The notes beneath the pieces were generated by a model. The model saw only the letters and a program-made list of their open reading frames with translations. It did not search any database and had not been told where the DNA came from. A stretch of DNA of 64,000 nucleotides from Rhodovulum marinum (GTDB lineage Bacteria > Pseudomonadota > Alphaproteobacteria > Rhodobacterales > Rhodobacteraceae): positions 62,001 to 126,000 of the forward strand of contig NZ_SLXP01000009.1 in the NCBI RefSeq assembly GCF_004343075.1. The letters are read 5' to 3'. The translations under genes and the position numbers were made by a program. This document shows positions 8,190-16,786 of this stretch, piece after piece. The first letter of the stretch is position 1. Each line of letters opens with the position of its first letter.

Positions 8190-10157
8190 ATGACCGAAAC
8201 GACCAAAGACCGCCCCTGGCTGATCCGCACCTATGCGGGCCATTCCACGGCCCAGGCGTCGAACGCGCTCTATCGCAAGAACCTCGCCAAGGGCCAGACC
8301 GGCCTGTCTGTCGCCTTCGACCTGCCCACCCAGACGGGCTATGACAGCGACCATGAACTCGCCCGCGGCGAGGTCGGCAAGGTCGGCGTGCCGGTGGCGC
8401 ATCTGGGCGACATGCGCACGCTGTTCGACGGCATCCCGCTGGAACAGATGAACACCTCGATGACGATCAACGCGCCCGCGCCCTGGCTGCTCGCGCTCTA
8501 TATCGCCGTGGCCGAGGAACAGGGCGCCGGCATCTCGAAACTGCAGGGCACCGTCCAGAACGACATCATCAAGGAATATCTCTCGCGCGGCACCTATATC
8601 TGCCCGCCGAAACCGTCCTTGCGGATGATCACCGACGTCGCTGCCTATACCCGCGCGCACCTGCCGAAATGGAACCCGATGAACGTGTGTTCCTACCACC
8701 TGCAAGAGGCCGGCGCGACGCCCGAACAGGAACTGGCCTACGCGCTGGCCACCGCCACGGCCGTGCTGGACGACCTGCAGACCAAGGTCGACCCGGCCGA
8801 TTTCCCCGAAATGGTCGGCCGCATCTCGTTCTTCGTGAACGCGGGCATCCGCTTCGTCACCGAGATGTGCAAGATGCGCGCCTTCGTCGAGCTGTGGGAC
8901 GAGATCTGCCGCGACCGCTACGGCGTCGAGGATGCGAAATACCGCCGCTTCCGCTACGGCGTGCAGGTCAACTCCCTCGGCCTGACGGAACAGCAGCCGG
9001 AAAACAACGTCTACCGCATCCTGATCGAGATGCTGGCCGTGACGCTGTCGAAAAACGCCCGCGCCCGCGCCGTGCAGCTGCCCGCCTGGAACGAGGCCCT
9101 GGGCCTGCCGCGCCCCTGGGACCAGCAATGGTCGATGCGCATGCAGCAGGTCATGGCCTATGAAACCGACCTCCTGGAATATGGCGACCTGTTCGACGGC
9201 AACCCCGTGGTCGCCGCCAAGGTCGAGGAACTGAAGGACGGCGCGCGCGCCGAACTGGCCCAGATCGACGGGATGGGCGGCGCCGTCGCGGCCATCGAGC
9301 ACATGAAATCGCGCCTTGTCGAATCGAACGCCGAACGCATCGCCCGGGTCGAAACCGGCGACACCGTCGTGGTCGGCGTGAACCGCTGGACCGAGGGCGA
9401 ACCCTCGCCGCTGACCGCGGGCGACGACGCCATCATGACCGTCGACCCCAAGGTCGAGGCCGACCAGATCGCCCGCCTGAACGCCTGGCGCGACGCCCGC
9501 GACGACGATGCCGTGCAGCACGCGCTCAAGGCGCTGCGCGAGGCCGCCGCCACCGGGGCCAACATCATGCCGCCGTCCATCGCCGCGGCCAAGGCGGGGG
9601 CCACCACGGGCGAATGGGGCGACGTGATGCGCGCCACCTTCGGACAGTACCGCGGCCCGACCGGCGTGTCGGCCAGCCCGTCGAACCGTACCGAGGGGCT
9701 GGACGAAATCCGCGCCGCGGTCGACACGCTGACCGGACAGCTTGGCCGCCGGCCCAAGCTTCTGGTGGGCAAGCCGGGGCTGGACGGCCATTCGAACGGC
9801 GCCGAACAGATCGCCGCCCGCGCCCGCGACTGCGGCATGGACATCACCTATGAAGGCATCCGCCTGACCCCCGCCGAAATCGTCGCCACGGCCAAGGACG
9901 GCGGCGTGGACGTGGTCGGGCTGTCGATCCTGTCGGGCAGCCACATCCCGCTGATGGAATCGCTGATGCGGCTGATGAAGGAAAACGACCTGATGCACAT
10001 CCCCGTTGTGGTCGGCGGCATCATCCCTGACGAGGACGCGCGCCGGCTGCTGGCGATGGGCGTGGCCAAGGTCTATACGCCCAAGGATTTCGAACTGAAC
10101 CGGATCATGTTCGACATCGTCGGGCTGATCGGCCCTGCCCCCGTCGCCGCCGAATAG
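8190..10157 (+). CDS. ecm: Ethylmalonyl-CoA mutase (coenzyme B12-dependent)
   Basis: This converts (2R)-ethylmalonyl-CoA to methylsuccinyl-CoA. The ATG at 8190 (MTETTKDRPWLIRTYAGHST) is chosen because the methylmalonyl-CoA-mutase family homology begins immediately; 42 upstream codons are leader sequence. The 655-residue protein has the mutase barrel (about 10-500), including RTYAGHST and FDLPTQTGYDSDHE. A C-terminal cobalamin-binding domain (about 515-645) has the KPGLDGHSNGAEQ motif that supplies the cobalt-ligating His, then GLSILSGSH and VVVGGIIP. The meaA-type length and pairing with ccr favour Ecm over methylmalonyl-CoA mutase. Confidence 0.95.
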   Translation: MTETTKDRPWLIRTYAGHSTAQASNALYRKNLAKGQTGLSVAFDLPTQTGYDSDHELARGEVGKVGVPVAHLGDMRTLFDGIPLEQMNTSMTINAPAPWLLALYIAVAEEQGAGISKLQGTVQNDIIKEYLSRGTYICPPKPSLRMITDVAAYTRAHLPKWNPMNVCSYHLQEAGATPEQELAYALATATAVLDDLQTKVDPADFPEMVGRISFFVNAGIRFVTEMCKMRAFVELWDEICRDRYGVEDAKYRRFRYGVQVNSLGLTEQQPENNVYRILIEMLAVTLSKNARARAVQLPAWNEALGLPRPWDQQWSMRMQQVMAYETDLLEYGDLFDGNPVVAAKVEELKDGARAELAQIDGMGGAVAAIEHMKSRLVESNAERIARVETGDTVVVGVNRWTEGEPSPLTAGDDAIMTVDPKVEADQIARLNAWRDARDDDAVQHALKALREAAATGANIMPPSIAAAKAGATTGEWGDVMRATFGQYRGPTGVSASPSNRTEGLDEIRAAVDTLTGQLGRRPKLLVGKPGLDGHSNGAEQIAARARDCGMDITYEGIRLTPAEIVATAKDGGVDVVGLSILSGSHIPLMESLMRLMKENDLMHIPVVVGGIIPDEDARRLLAMGVAKVYTPKDFELNRIMFDIVGLIGPAPVAAE

Positions 10158-10213
10158 GCGGCGCCGGCCGGCAGTTGAGCGGCGGCCCCCCGCGGGCTAG
10201 GAAGGGGTGACCC

Positions 10214-10732
10214 TTGCCGCCGGTGCCGCCGATGTCCCAGCCCCCTTCGTTCCGCATCGTCGACGCGCTGATCGCGCTTGCGGCACGCGACGGGCTGGGC
10301 GAAACCGTCGACTGGCACGAGGTCGAGGCCGCGATCGCCGCGCTGGTGCTGGACCCGGTCGGCCCCAGCAACCTGCGCCGCCGCATGGCCAAGCTGAACG
10401 ACCCCGAGGTGGCGCGCACCCTGAACGACTGGTTCCTGCGCGCTGCGGCCGACCGCGGCGCCGATGCGCGCGAGGCCGCGCGCCCCGCCGATACCCTGCT
10501 CGCGCCGATCCAGAACGTGGGCCTCGGCGCGGCGGCCACTGCCGCGGTGCTGACCGCCGCGGGCACGCTGGGGCTGGGGGCCGGGGTGCTGATCGGGCTG
10601 GGGGCGCTGCTTGCGGCGGGCTCGGCCAGCCTGGGGCGCTATCTGCTGGCCGACCGGGCCAACCGGGCACAGGCCGACGCCGACGCGATCCGCCGCTGCA
10701 TTGAAAGCGTGAAGAAAGACCCCAGATCATAG
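10214..10732 (+). CDS. Hypothetical protein with C-terminal hydrophobic segment
   Basis: The frame gives 172 residues. GGAAGGGG lies six bases before a TTG at 10214, which I take as the start; the ATG at 10232 (MSQPPSFRIVDAL) is the alternative but lacks a well-spaced ribosome site. The N-terminal half is helical and charged (IVDALIALAARDGL, LNDPEVARTLNDWFLRAAAD). Residues about 100-145 form a Gly/Ala/Leu-rich hydrophobic stretch that could be one or two membrane helices. I do not recognise a family. Confidence 0.6.
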   Translation: MPPVPPMSQPPSFRIVDALIALAARDGLGETVDWHEVEAAIAALVLDPVGPSNLRRRMAKLNDPEVARTLNDWFLRAAADRGADAREAARPADTLLAPIQNVGLGAAATAAVLTAAGTLGLGAGVLIGLGALLAAGSASLGRYLLADRANRAQADADAIRRCIESVKKDPRS

Positions 10733-10807
10733 GGCGGCGGGCAAGACACCCGCGACGGTGGCATCACGCCCCGAGATGGGCTATCCTGCACCGGAAGGAG
10801 ACCAGGC

Positions 10808-10987
10808 ATGACCGATCTCGAACTCGTCGTAAGCTGCGCCTCGCTGGCCGCCGGCGTGCTCAGCTCGTTCTACGTGGCCTACCTGGTGCGCACCAGCGGC
10901 CGCGACCGGCCCGATTCGCCGGACCTGGTGTGGCACATGGTCGAAACCGCCCCCTACGAGCGCTTGCACAACGTCATCCGCAAGTGA
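10808..10987 (+). CDS. Small single-pass membrane protein, 59 residues
   Basis: This short ORF has a clear GGAAGGAG ribosome site seven bases before its ATG. It encodes one hydrophobic helix near the N-terminus (VSCASLAAGVLSSFYVAYLV) followed by a polar tail ending in RLHNVIRK. The strong ribosome site, high-GC codon pattern and isolated position suggest a real gene. I do not recognise a family and propose no function. Confidence 0.55.
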   Translation: MTDLELVVSCASLAAGVLSSFYVAYLVRTSGRDRPDSPDLVWHMVETAPYERLHNVIRK

Positions 10988-11006
10988 CCCCCGGGGCGCG
11001 CGCGAC

Positions 11007-11216
11007 CTAGTCGCCGCCGTCGCCCCCGTCGTCGCAATCGCCGAACCAGCCGCCACCGCCACCATCGCCGTTGCGCGGCCCCGACGACACCAGCGACCAC
11101 AGCAGATAGGCCACGAACGCCCCTATCGCCAGGCTCCACACCTCGCCCGAGGCAAACCCCTCGCCGAGGGTAAGCCAGCCTTGATCCGTTGCGCCCTGCG
11201 GCTCAGACGTCTGCAT
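11007..11216 (-). CDS. Small membrane protein with Gly/Asp-rich tail
   Basis: The 69-residue ORF has AAGGGGAA just before its ATG. It has a polar N-terminus, one membrane helix (about 27-45, [16 protein letters not shown]) and a tail made almost only of Gly and Asp with one Cys, ending [10 protein letters not shown]. Similar glycine-rich tails end several unrelated bacterial membrane proteins. An anion-rich tail might bind metal or calcium, but this is speculation. It is read toward the 59-residue ORF, ending 19 bases from it. Confidence 0.55.
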   Translation of the reverse strand: MQTSEPQGATDQGWLTLGEGFASGEVWSLAIGAFVAYLLWSLVSSGPRNGDGGGGGWFGDCDDGGDGGD

Positions 11217-11347
11217 CGCGATTCCCCTTTTCGATCACCCTGCCCGGCGAAAAAGGCCCGAACGTGACATCGACCGGACACGTCGGGAACCTTGGCCTTG
11301 GCGCGCCGGCCCGATACCGTTCCGCCGACCTCAACGCGGAGCCTGCC

Positions 11348-12052
11348 ATGACTATCCATATCGGCGCGAAACCCGGCGAGATCGCCGAAACGGTTCTCTT
11401 GCCCGGCGACCCGATGCGCGCGAAATGGGCCGCCGAGACCTTCCTGACCGATGCTGTCTGCGTGAACCGCGTGCGCGGCATGCTGGGCTATACCGGCACC
11501 TGGAAGGGGCACCGCGTCACCATACACGGCAGCGGCATGGGCATGCCGTCACTGTCGATCTACGTGAACGAACTGATCCGCGATTACGGCGCGAAAACGC
11601 TGATCCGCATCGGTTCGACCGGCGCGATGCAGCCCAGCATCGCCCTGCGCGACATCGTCCTGGCGATGACCGCCTCGACCCTCTCCACGCCGTCGCGCGG
11701 CATCTTCCGCGAGCTGAACTTCGCCCCCTGTGCCGATTTCGGCCTGCTGGCCGCGGCGCATGCGGCCGCCAGGACCCGCGGCGTGCCGACCCATGTGGGC
11801 GGCATCTATTCCTCGGACGTTTTCTATGACGAACGCCCCGACCTGAACGAGCAGATGACCCGCCACGGGGTTCTGGCCGTCGAGATGGAGGCGGCCGAGC
11901 TGTACATTCTTGCCGCCCGCCACGGCGCCCGCGCGCTGGCCGTTCTGACCGTATCCGACCATCTAATGACCGGCGCGGCGATGGCGCCCGACGACCGCGA
12001 GCAAAGCTTTGGCGACATGGTGGAAATCGCCCTGGAAGCCGCCTTCGCCTGA
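11348..12052 (+). CDS. deoD: Purine-nucleoside phosphorylase (DeoD type)
   Basis: The enzyme cleaves purine ribo- and deoxyribonucleosides with phosphate. The ATG at 11348 opens [22 protein letters not shown], the exact family start; the longer upstream frame is not used. The 234 residues include [22 protein letters not shown], the phosphate-binding [18 protein letters not shown] and the base-binding [12 protein letters not shown], with SDH near residue 203. The length matches hexameric bacterial DeoD. It stands alone in a salvage role; the nucleoside ABC importer at the left edge is on the same strand but 10 kb away. Confidence 0.95.
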   Translation: MTIHIGAKPGEIAETVLLPGDPMRAKWAAETFLTDAVCVNRVRGMLGYTGTWKGHRVTIHGSGMGMPSLSIYVNELIRDYGAKTLIRIGSTGAMQPSIALRDIVLAMTASTLSTPSRGIFRELNFAPCADFGLLAAAHAAARTRGVPTHVGGIYSSDVFYDERPDLNEQMTRHGVLAVEMEAAELYILAARHGARALAVLTVSDHLMTGAAMAPDDREQSFGDMVEIALEAAFA

Positions 12053-12116
12053 CCGGCGGCAGGCCCGGTGGCGGGCGTCGGGCCGTGAGTATTTTTCCCA
12101 AGAAAAAGAGGGCAGG

Positions 12117-12962
12117 TCACGCGCCGTGACTGCGGTCATAGCTGTTGGGGGTCGGCGGCTTCCATCCGTTCAGTACACCCGGCGCGGGCGCGAAGACCTC
12201 GATCCGCAGCGGGAAACAGGCCGCCGTGTCCGAGGAATGTTCCGCCCCGCAATCGCCCCCCGGACAGGCCGACAGCGCCCCCAGAAGGTCGATCTCGGCG
12301 AAGAATTCCAGGTGGTCGCCGGGCCGCACGGGGCTGGCCTTCATGAAATACTGATGCGTGTCGCGGGTGAAGCCCGTGCACATGAACACGTTCAGCACGT
12401 CATGCACGTGGCGCTCGACCTCGGCCGGCGGCAGGCCGGTTTCGGCGGCCAACGCGCGGGTAAGGTTCGAGTGGCAGCACTGGTGATAGGGCGCGCCGCC
12501 CAGCAGCGCGTTGGTATAGGGATCGCAGCGCGTGCCGATCACGTCATGCACCCCTGCCCCGTCCGCGTCGATCCCGTACCAGGACAGGCTGTCGGCGGTG
12601 ATCGTCGCCATCGGGCGCAGATGCGGAAAACAGGACCACATCCGGTGCCCCGTGGTCAGGTGCGTGCCATGCAGCGCCCGCGTCTTGCCGGAATAGAACC
12701 GTTCCGACAGGTCGGCGGCGTTCCACAGGTTCAGATCGCCCACCTGCGGCCCGTCCACGCAGGAGATGCGGAAAAATCCGCCCGCCGGCACATGGAAGCA
12801 CCGCGCCGCGCGCGGCGGGACCAGCACCTCGCCGGTCTTTTCCGCCTCCGCCCGCGCCCGGGCGTACAGCCCCAGGTCGGGTGCGGGCAGCGTCTCGGTC
12901 GGATAGCAGATCACCGGGCGGGCGGCACGGCGGGCGGCGGCGTCCGGGGGCGGGGTGGTCAT
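12117..12962 (-). CDS. DUF1989 / urea carboxylase-associated family protein
   Basis: The 281-residue protein shows DUF1989 features: a cupin-like N-terminal part with FHVPAGGFFRISCVDGPQVGDLNLWN, then RMWSCFPHLRPMATITAD, YHQCCHSNLTRAL near the centre and VLNVFMCTGF. Cys and His residues in these motifs could bind metal. Relatives are often encoded with urea carboxylase/allophanate hydrolase, but none is adjacent here, so its substrate is open. The ATG at 12962 fits the homology start. Four bases separate it from the small zinc-ribbon gene upstream, so the two are probably cotranscribed. Confidence 0.85.
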   Translation of the reverse strand: MTTPPPDAAARRAARPVICYPTETLPAPDLGLYARARAEAEKTGEVLVPPRAARCFHVPAGGFFRISCVDGPQVGDLNLWNAADLSERFYSGKTRALHGTHLTTGHRMWSCFPHLRPMATITADSLSWYGIDADGAGVHDVIGTRCDPYTNALLGGAPYHQCCHSNLTRALAAETGLPPAEVERHVHDVLNVFMCTGFTRDTHQYFMKASPVRPGDHLEFFAEIDLLGALSACPGGDCGAEHSSDTAACFPLRIEVFAPAPGVLNGWKPPTPNSYDRSHGA

Positions 12963-12966
12963 GGCG

Positions 12967-13173
12967 CTACTCCTTGGGATCACCGCGCGCGCAGCGGCGC
13001 GGCGGCTGGCCGGGGCCGGTGAACATGACCGCCCCGCAGGCGGCGCACACGAATTTCCGCCGATCTTCGGCATGGCCCGTCCGGTCCTCGCGCCAGCGGC
13101 ACATGCGCATATCGGGACGCGCATGGATCGCCAGCAGGACGACCGCGACGACAAGGCCCAGCGCAACAAGCAT
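12967..13173 (-). CDS. Small membrane-anchored zinc-ribbon protein
   Basis: The 68-residue protein has an N-terminal membrane helix (MLVALGLVVAVVLLAIHARP), then RMCRWREDR and a CAACG ... CARG cysteine arrangement that could bind zinc. I have an impression of similar short proteins near sdhB in other Rhodobacterales, but no function is known to me. It lies 58 bases beyond sdhB on the same strand and four bases before the DUF1989 gene, so it may be the last gene of the sdh transcript. Confidence 0.65.
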   Translation of the reverse strand: MLVALGLVVAVVLLAIHARPDMRMCRWREDRTGHAEDRRKFVCAACGAVMFTGPGQPPRRCARGDPKE

Positions 13174-13231
13174 CGTTCAGCCCGCCGCCCTCATCCCCGG
13201 GATCGGAACATCGCCCCGCGCCGCGCGGCCG

Positions 13232-14011
13232 TCAGATCGCCCGCTCGACCATCATCTTCTTGATCGACGCGATCGCCTTGGCCGGGTTCAGACCCTTGGG
13301 GCAGGTCTTGGTGCAGTTCATGATCGTGTGGCAGCGATAGAGCTTGAACGGGTCTTCCAGCTGGTCCAGCCGCTCGCCCGTCGCCTCGTCGCGGCTATCG
13401 ATGATCCAGCGATAGGCATGCAACAGGGCGGCCGGGCCCAGGTACTTGTCGCCGTTCCACCAGTAGGACGGGCACGAGGTCGAGCAGCTGGCGCACATGA
13501 TGCATTCGTAAAGCCCGTCGAGCTTTTTCCGGTCCTCGGGGGACTGGCGCCATTCCTTGGCCGGTTCGTTGGTGGACGTCTCCAGCCAGGGCATGACGCT
13601 GGCGTGCTGGGCATAGAAATGCGTCAGGTCCGGCACCAGGTCCTTGACCACCGGCATGTGCGGCAGGGGATAGATCTTCACCGGCCCCTTGATCTCGTCC
13701 ATGCCATAGGTGCAGGCTAGCGTGTTGATCCCGTCGATGTTCATCGCGCAAGACCCGCAGATGCCCTCGCGGCAGGACCGGCGGAAGGTCAGCGTCGGAT
13801 CGATCTCGTTCTTGATCTTGATCAGCGCGTCCAGGACCATCGGCCCGCAGGTATCGAGATCGACGAAATAGGTGTCCACCCGCGGATTTTCCCCGGTGTC
13901 GGGGTCCCAGCGGTAGATGCGGAACTCGCGCACATTGGTCGCGCCCTGGGGTTGCGGCCAGGTCTTGCCGGTGCGGATGACCGAGTTCTTGGGCAGCGTC
14001 AGTTCAACCAT
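13232..14011 (-). CDS. sdhB: Succinate dehydrogenase iron-sulfur subunit
   Basis: This subunit carries electrons from the SdhA flavin to quinone in complex II on the cytoplasmic membrane face. The 259 residues contain the [2Fe-2S] ligand set CREGICGSC (about 65-73) plus a later Cys (LAC), the [4Fe-4S] motif [12 protein letters not shown], and the [3Fe-4S] motif [17 protein letters not shown]. The ATG at 14011 (MVELTLPKN) is preferred over one seven codons upstream, which overlaps the end of sdhA. It is the last structural gene of sdhCDAB; ten bases separate it from sdhA. Confidence 0.97.
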   Translation of the reverse strand: MVELTLPKNSVIRTGKTWPQPQGATNVREFRIYRWDPDTGENPRVDTYFVDLDTCGPMVLDALIKIKNEIDPTLTFRRSCREGICGSCAMNIDGINTLACTYGMDEIKGPVKIYPLPHMPVVKDLVPDLTHFYAQHASVMPWLETSTNEPAKEWRQSPEDRKKLDGLYECIMCASCSTSCPSYWWNGDKYLGPAALLHAYRWIIDSRDEATGERLDQLEDPFKLYRCHTIMNCTKTCPKGLNPAKAIASIKKMMVERAI

Positions 14012-14021
14012 GTCCGTGTCC

Positions 14022-15827
14022 TCAATAGACACGCGCCTTGGGCGCGATCTTCTTCAGGTCGATGCCGCCCTCTTCGGGCGTGGTCAGCGGGTCCAGATGC
14101 ACCGGGCGGTAATCCAGCCGCACCTGCGCGCCCTCGACCCAGGACAGCGTGTGCTTGCGCCAGTTGGCATCGTCGCGGTCGGGGTAATCCTCGTGGGCAT
14201 GGGCGCCGCGGCTTTCCTTGCGCGCCTCGGCGCTGACCACGGTGGCCAGCGCGTTGGGCATCAGGTTGGTCAGCTCCAGCGTTTCCATCAGGTCCGAGTT
14301 CCAGATCAGCGACCGGTCGGTGACCTTGATGTCGTCCATCTTGCCCGCCACGGCTGCCATCTTCTGACAGCCTTCGGCCAACGTCTTGTCGGTGCGGAAG
14401 ACGGCCGCGTCGGCCTGCATCGTCTTCTGCATCTCAAGGCGCAGTTCGGCGGTGGACACATTGCCCTTGGCGTGGCGCAGCCCGTCGAACCGCGCGAGCG
14501 CCGCGTCGATCGACGCCGTGTTGGGTGCCGGCACGTTGGTCGAGGGGTCGACCACGTCCTTGGCCCGGATCGCCGCCGCCCGGCCGAACACCACCAGGTC
14601 GATCAGCGAGTTCGAGCCCAGCCGGTTCGCGCCATGCACGCTGGCACAGCCCGCCTCGCCCACGGCCATCAGGCCGGGCGCGACATTGTCGGGATTGCCG
14701 ATCTTGGGGTTCAGCACCTCGCCCCAATAGTTCGTCGGAATACCGCCCATGTTGTAATGCACCGTCGGCAGCACCGGGATCGGTTCCTTGGTGACATCGA
14801 CACCGGCGAAGATCTTGGCGCTTTCGGAAATACCCGGCAGGCGTTCGGCCAGCGTTTCGGGCGGCAGGTGCGACAGGTTCAGGTGGATGTGGTCCTTGTG
14901 CTCGCCCACGCCGCGGCCTTCGCGGATTTCCATGGTCATGCAGCGGCTGACCACGTCGCGCGACGCCAGGTCCTTGTAGGTCGGCGCATAGCGTTCCATG
15001 AACCGCTCGCCTTCCGAGTTGGTCAGATAGCCGCCTTCGCCGCGCGCGCCCTCGGTGATCAGGCAGCCCGCGCCGTAGATGCCCGTGGGGTGGAACTGCA
15101 CGAATTCCATGTCCTGCAGCGGCAGGCCCGCGCGCGCCACCATCCCGCCGCCGTCACCGGTGCAGGTATGGGCAGACGTGGCGCTGAAATAGGCGCGGCC
15201 ATACCCGCCCGTCGCCAGAACCACCATCTTGGACGCAAAGACATGGATCGTGCCATCGTCCAGCTTCCACGCCACGACGCCCTGGCACACGCCATCGTCC
15301 GACATGATCAGGTCGATGGCGAAATACTCGATGAAGAACTCGGCCTTCTGTTTCAGCGACTGGCCGTAAAGCGTGTGCAGGATCGCGTGCCCGGTGCGGT
15401 CCGCCGCGGCACAGGTGCGCTGCACCGGCGGGCCTTCGCCGAATTCCGTGGTATGCCCGCCGAACGGGCGCTGGTAGATGCGGCCCTTTTCGGTGCGCGA
15501 GAACGGCACGCCGTAATGTTCCAGCTCGTAAACCGCCTTGGGCGCCTCGCGGGCGAGGTATTCCATCGCGTCCGTGTCGCCCAGCCAGTCCGACCCCTTG
15601 ACGGTATCGTACATGTGCCATTGCCAGTGATCGGGGCCCATGTTGCCAAGGGACGCGGCGATGCCGCCCTGGGCCGCCACCGTGTGCGACCGCGTCGGGA
15701 ACACCTTGGTGATGCAGGCGGTGCGCAGGCCCTGTTCGGCCATGCCCAGCGTGGCCCGCAGGCCCGCGCCGCCGGCGCCCACCACCACCACGTCGTATTC
15801 ATGCGTCTCGTATTCGTAAGCGGCCAT
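14022..15827 (-). CDS. sdhA: Succinate dehydrogenase flavoprotein subunit
   Basis: This is the catalytic subunit of complex II, oxidising succinate to fumarate. The 601 residues show the FAD dinucleotide-binding start [12 protein letters not shown] (about 15-26) and the covalent flavin His in [10 protein letters not shown] (His48). The active-site region is [22 protein letters not shown] (shown here in words: Thr, Glu and Arg are present). [11 protein letters not shown] lies near residue 400. The length and motifs match alphaproteobacterial SdhA. It lies between sdhD and sdhB with gaps of about 20 and 10 bases, in one transcript. Confidence 0.97.
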   Translation of the reverse strand: MAAYEYETHEYDVVVVGAGGAGLRATLGMAEQGLRTACITKVFPTRSHTVAAQGGIAASLGNMGPDHWQWHMYDTVKGSDWLGDTDAMEYLAREAPKAVYELEHYGVPFSRTEKGRIYQRPFGGHTTEFGEGPPVQRTCAAADRTGHAILHTLYGQSLKQKAEFFIEYFAIDLIMSDDGVCQGVVAWKLDDGTIHVFASKMVVLATGGYGRAYFSATSAHTCTGDGGGMVARAGLPLQDMEFVQFHPTGIYGAGCLITEGARGEGGYLTNSEGERFMERYAPTYKDLASRDVVSRCMTMEIREGRGVGEHKDHIHLNLSHLPPETLAERLPGISESAKIFAGVDVTKEPIPVLPTVHYNMGGIPTNYWGEVLNPKIGNPDNVAPGLMAVGEAGCASVHGANRLGSNSLIDLVVFGRAAAIRAKDVVDPSTNVPAPNTASIDAALARFDGLRHAKGNVSTAELRLEMQKTMQADAAVFRTDKTLAEGCQKMAAVAGKMDDIKVTDRSLIWNSDLMETLELTNLMPNALATVVSAEARKESRGAHAHEDYPDRDDANWRKHTLSWVEGAQVRLDYRPVHLDPLTTPEEGGIDLKKIAPKARVY

Positions 15828-15847
15828 GTGCCCGTGTTCTCCGTAAC

Positions 15848-16219
15848 TCAGATCGCGATCCGCAGGACCGCGTAAAGACCGGCCGCCATGACCGTGTAGC
15901 TGATGCAGATATTGACGATCAGCAGGATTTTCTGGGTGACGCCGCGCGAGTAATCCTCGATCGCGGTCTGCGCGCCCTTGCGGAAATGCAGCATGCCGAC
16001 CCAGATCGTCAGCAGCGCCACCAGCGCCGGGAAGGGCCGCGAGAAGGTGGCGACCACCTCGTCATGCGAGGCCCCCAGCGCCCGGCCGAAGATCAGCACG
16101 AAGGCCAGCACCAGCCCCACCAGGGCTACGCCGCTGACGATCATGAACCAGTGATGCTCGGTCCCGGACTTGGCCGCGCCCAGCCCGAGGGCCCGCTTGC
16201 GGTCGGTGATGTAACGCAT
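15848..16219 (-). CDS. sdhD: Succinate dehydrogenase membrane anchor subunit D
   Basis: The 123-residue hydrophobic protein has three membrane helices. Motifs of SdhD are [13 protein letters not shown] near the N-terminus, the heme/quinone-side [16 protein letters not shown] between helices two and three, and a C-terminal helix. The ATG at 16219 ([12 protein letters not shown]) is the family start; a start seven codons upstream overlaps sdhC. With SdhC it anchors the SdhAB catalytic pair and binds quinone. The gap to sdhC is 13 bases. Confidence 0.95.
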   Translation of the reverse strand: MRYITDRKRALGLGAAKSGTEHHWFMIVSGVALVGLVLAFVLIFGRALGASHDEVVATFSRPFPALVALLTIWVGMLHFRKGAQTAIEDYSRGVTQKILLIVNICISYTVMAAGLYAVLRIAI

Positions 16220-16232
16220 GTCCCGGCCCTCC

Positions 16233-16616
16233 TCAGACAACGATCACGGTCAGCAGGGTCAGAACGGCCGACCCGCCGATGATGCCCCAGCCCATCGCCT
16301 GGGCGATGCCCAGTTCCAGCCCGCGGCCCGCATCCCAGATCACGTGCCGGATACCGGCCAACGTGTGATACCACAGCCCCCAGACCGACAGCGTCATCAC
16401 GATGTCGCCGACCCACGAGGTCAGCACCCAGTTCGCCCGGTCGAACGCCTCGGGGCCGGTGGCCGCGGCCAGGAACCACCACACGATCAGCACCGCCGCC
16501 ACGATCAGCGCGTTGCCGGTGACCCGGGTCAGGATCGAACTGACCGAGGTGATCTGCGGGCGATAGACCTGAAGATGCGGGGAAAGCGGCCGGTTTCCGC
16601 GGTTGAAGTCAGCCAT
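16233..16616 (-). CDS. sdhC: Succinate dehydrogenase cytochrome b556 subunit
   Basis: The 127-residue protein begins MADFNRGNRPLSPHLQVYRP, the diagnostic SdhC N-terminus, and has three membrane helices. SILTRVTGNAL marks the first helix, and the heme-ligand histidine lies in WGLWYHTLAGIRHVIWD. It is first in sdhCDAB. The upstream 170-base region separates it from the mesaconyl-CoA hydratase gene read in the same direction and holds a paired TGTGATCAC operator and a promoter-like TGCGGCATAAAA. Confidence 0.96.
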   Translation of the reverse strand: MADFNRGNRPLSPHLQVYRPQITSVSSILTRVTGNALIVAAVLIVWWFLAAATGPEAFDRANWVLTSWVGDIVMTLSVWGLWYHTLAGIRHVIWDAGRGLELGIAQAMGWGIIGGSAVLTLLTVIVV

Positions 16617-16706
16617 GGGATCCCTCTCGTCCTGGGGCGCAGCTTTGACCGATGTGATAACGGTTTTCACGCCGGTGTCACGGCTTGCACCGGGTTTCGG
16701 GCCGAA

Positions 16707-16718
16707 TTTTATGCCGCA
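16707..16718 (-). promoter_or_regulatory. Promoter-like element upstream of sdhC
   Basis: Read toward sdhC this is TGCGGCATAAAA. The same 12 bases occur upstream of mcl2 (19523-19534) in the same orientation, and a GCGAAATTTCGC palindrome (16722-16733) lies just upstream. CATAAA is a plausible -10 hexamer. The identity of the two copies is seen; the promoter assignment is inferred. Confidence 0.45.
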
Positions 16719-16738
16719 GACGCGAAATTTCGCAGCTA

Positions 16739-16769
16739 TGTGATCACGCCCGGCCCGCACGTGATCACA
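16739..16769. promoter_or_regulatory. Paired TGTGATCAC operator upstream of sdhC
   Basis: TGTGATCACG (16739-16748) and CGTGATCACA (16760-16769) form a perfect ten-base inverted repeat with an 11-base spacer; the centres are 21 bases apart, two helical turns. The same core is duplicated upstream of sucC and occurs once at the start of the GntR gene at 31279-31929. This looks like a two-dimer operator for one regulator. Confidence 0.65.
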
Positions 16770-16786
16770 AAATCGTCGCCCGCCCG

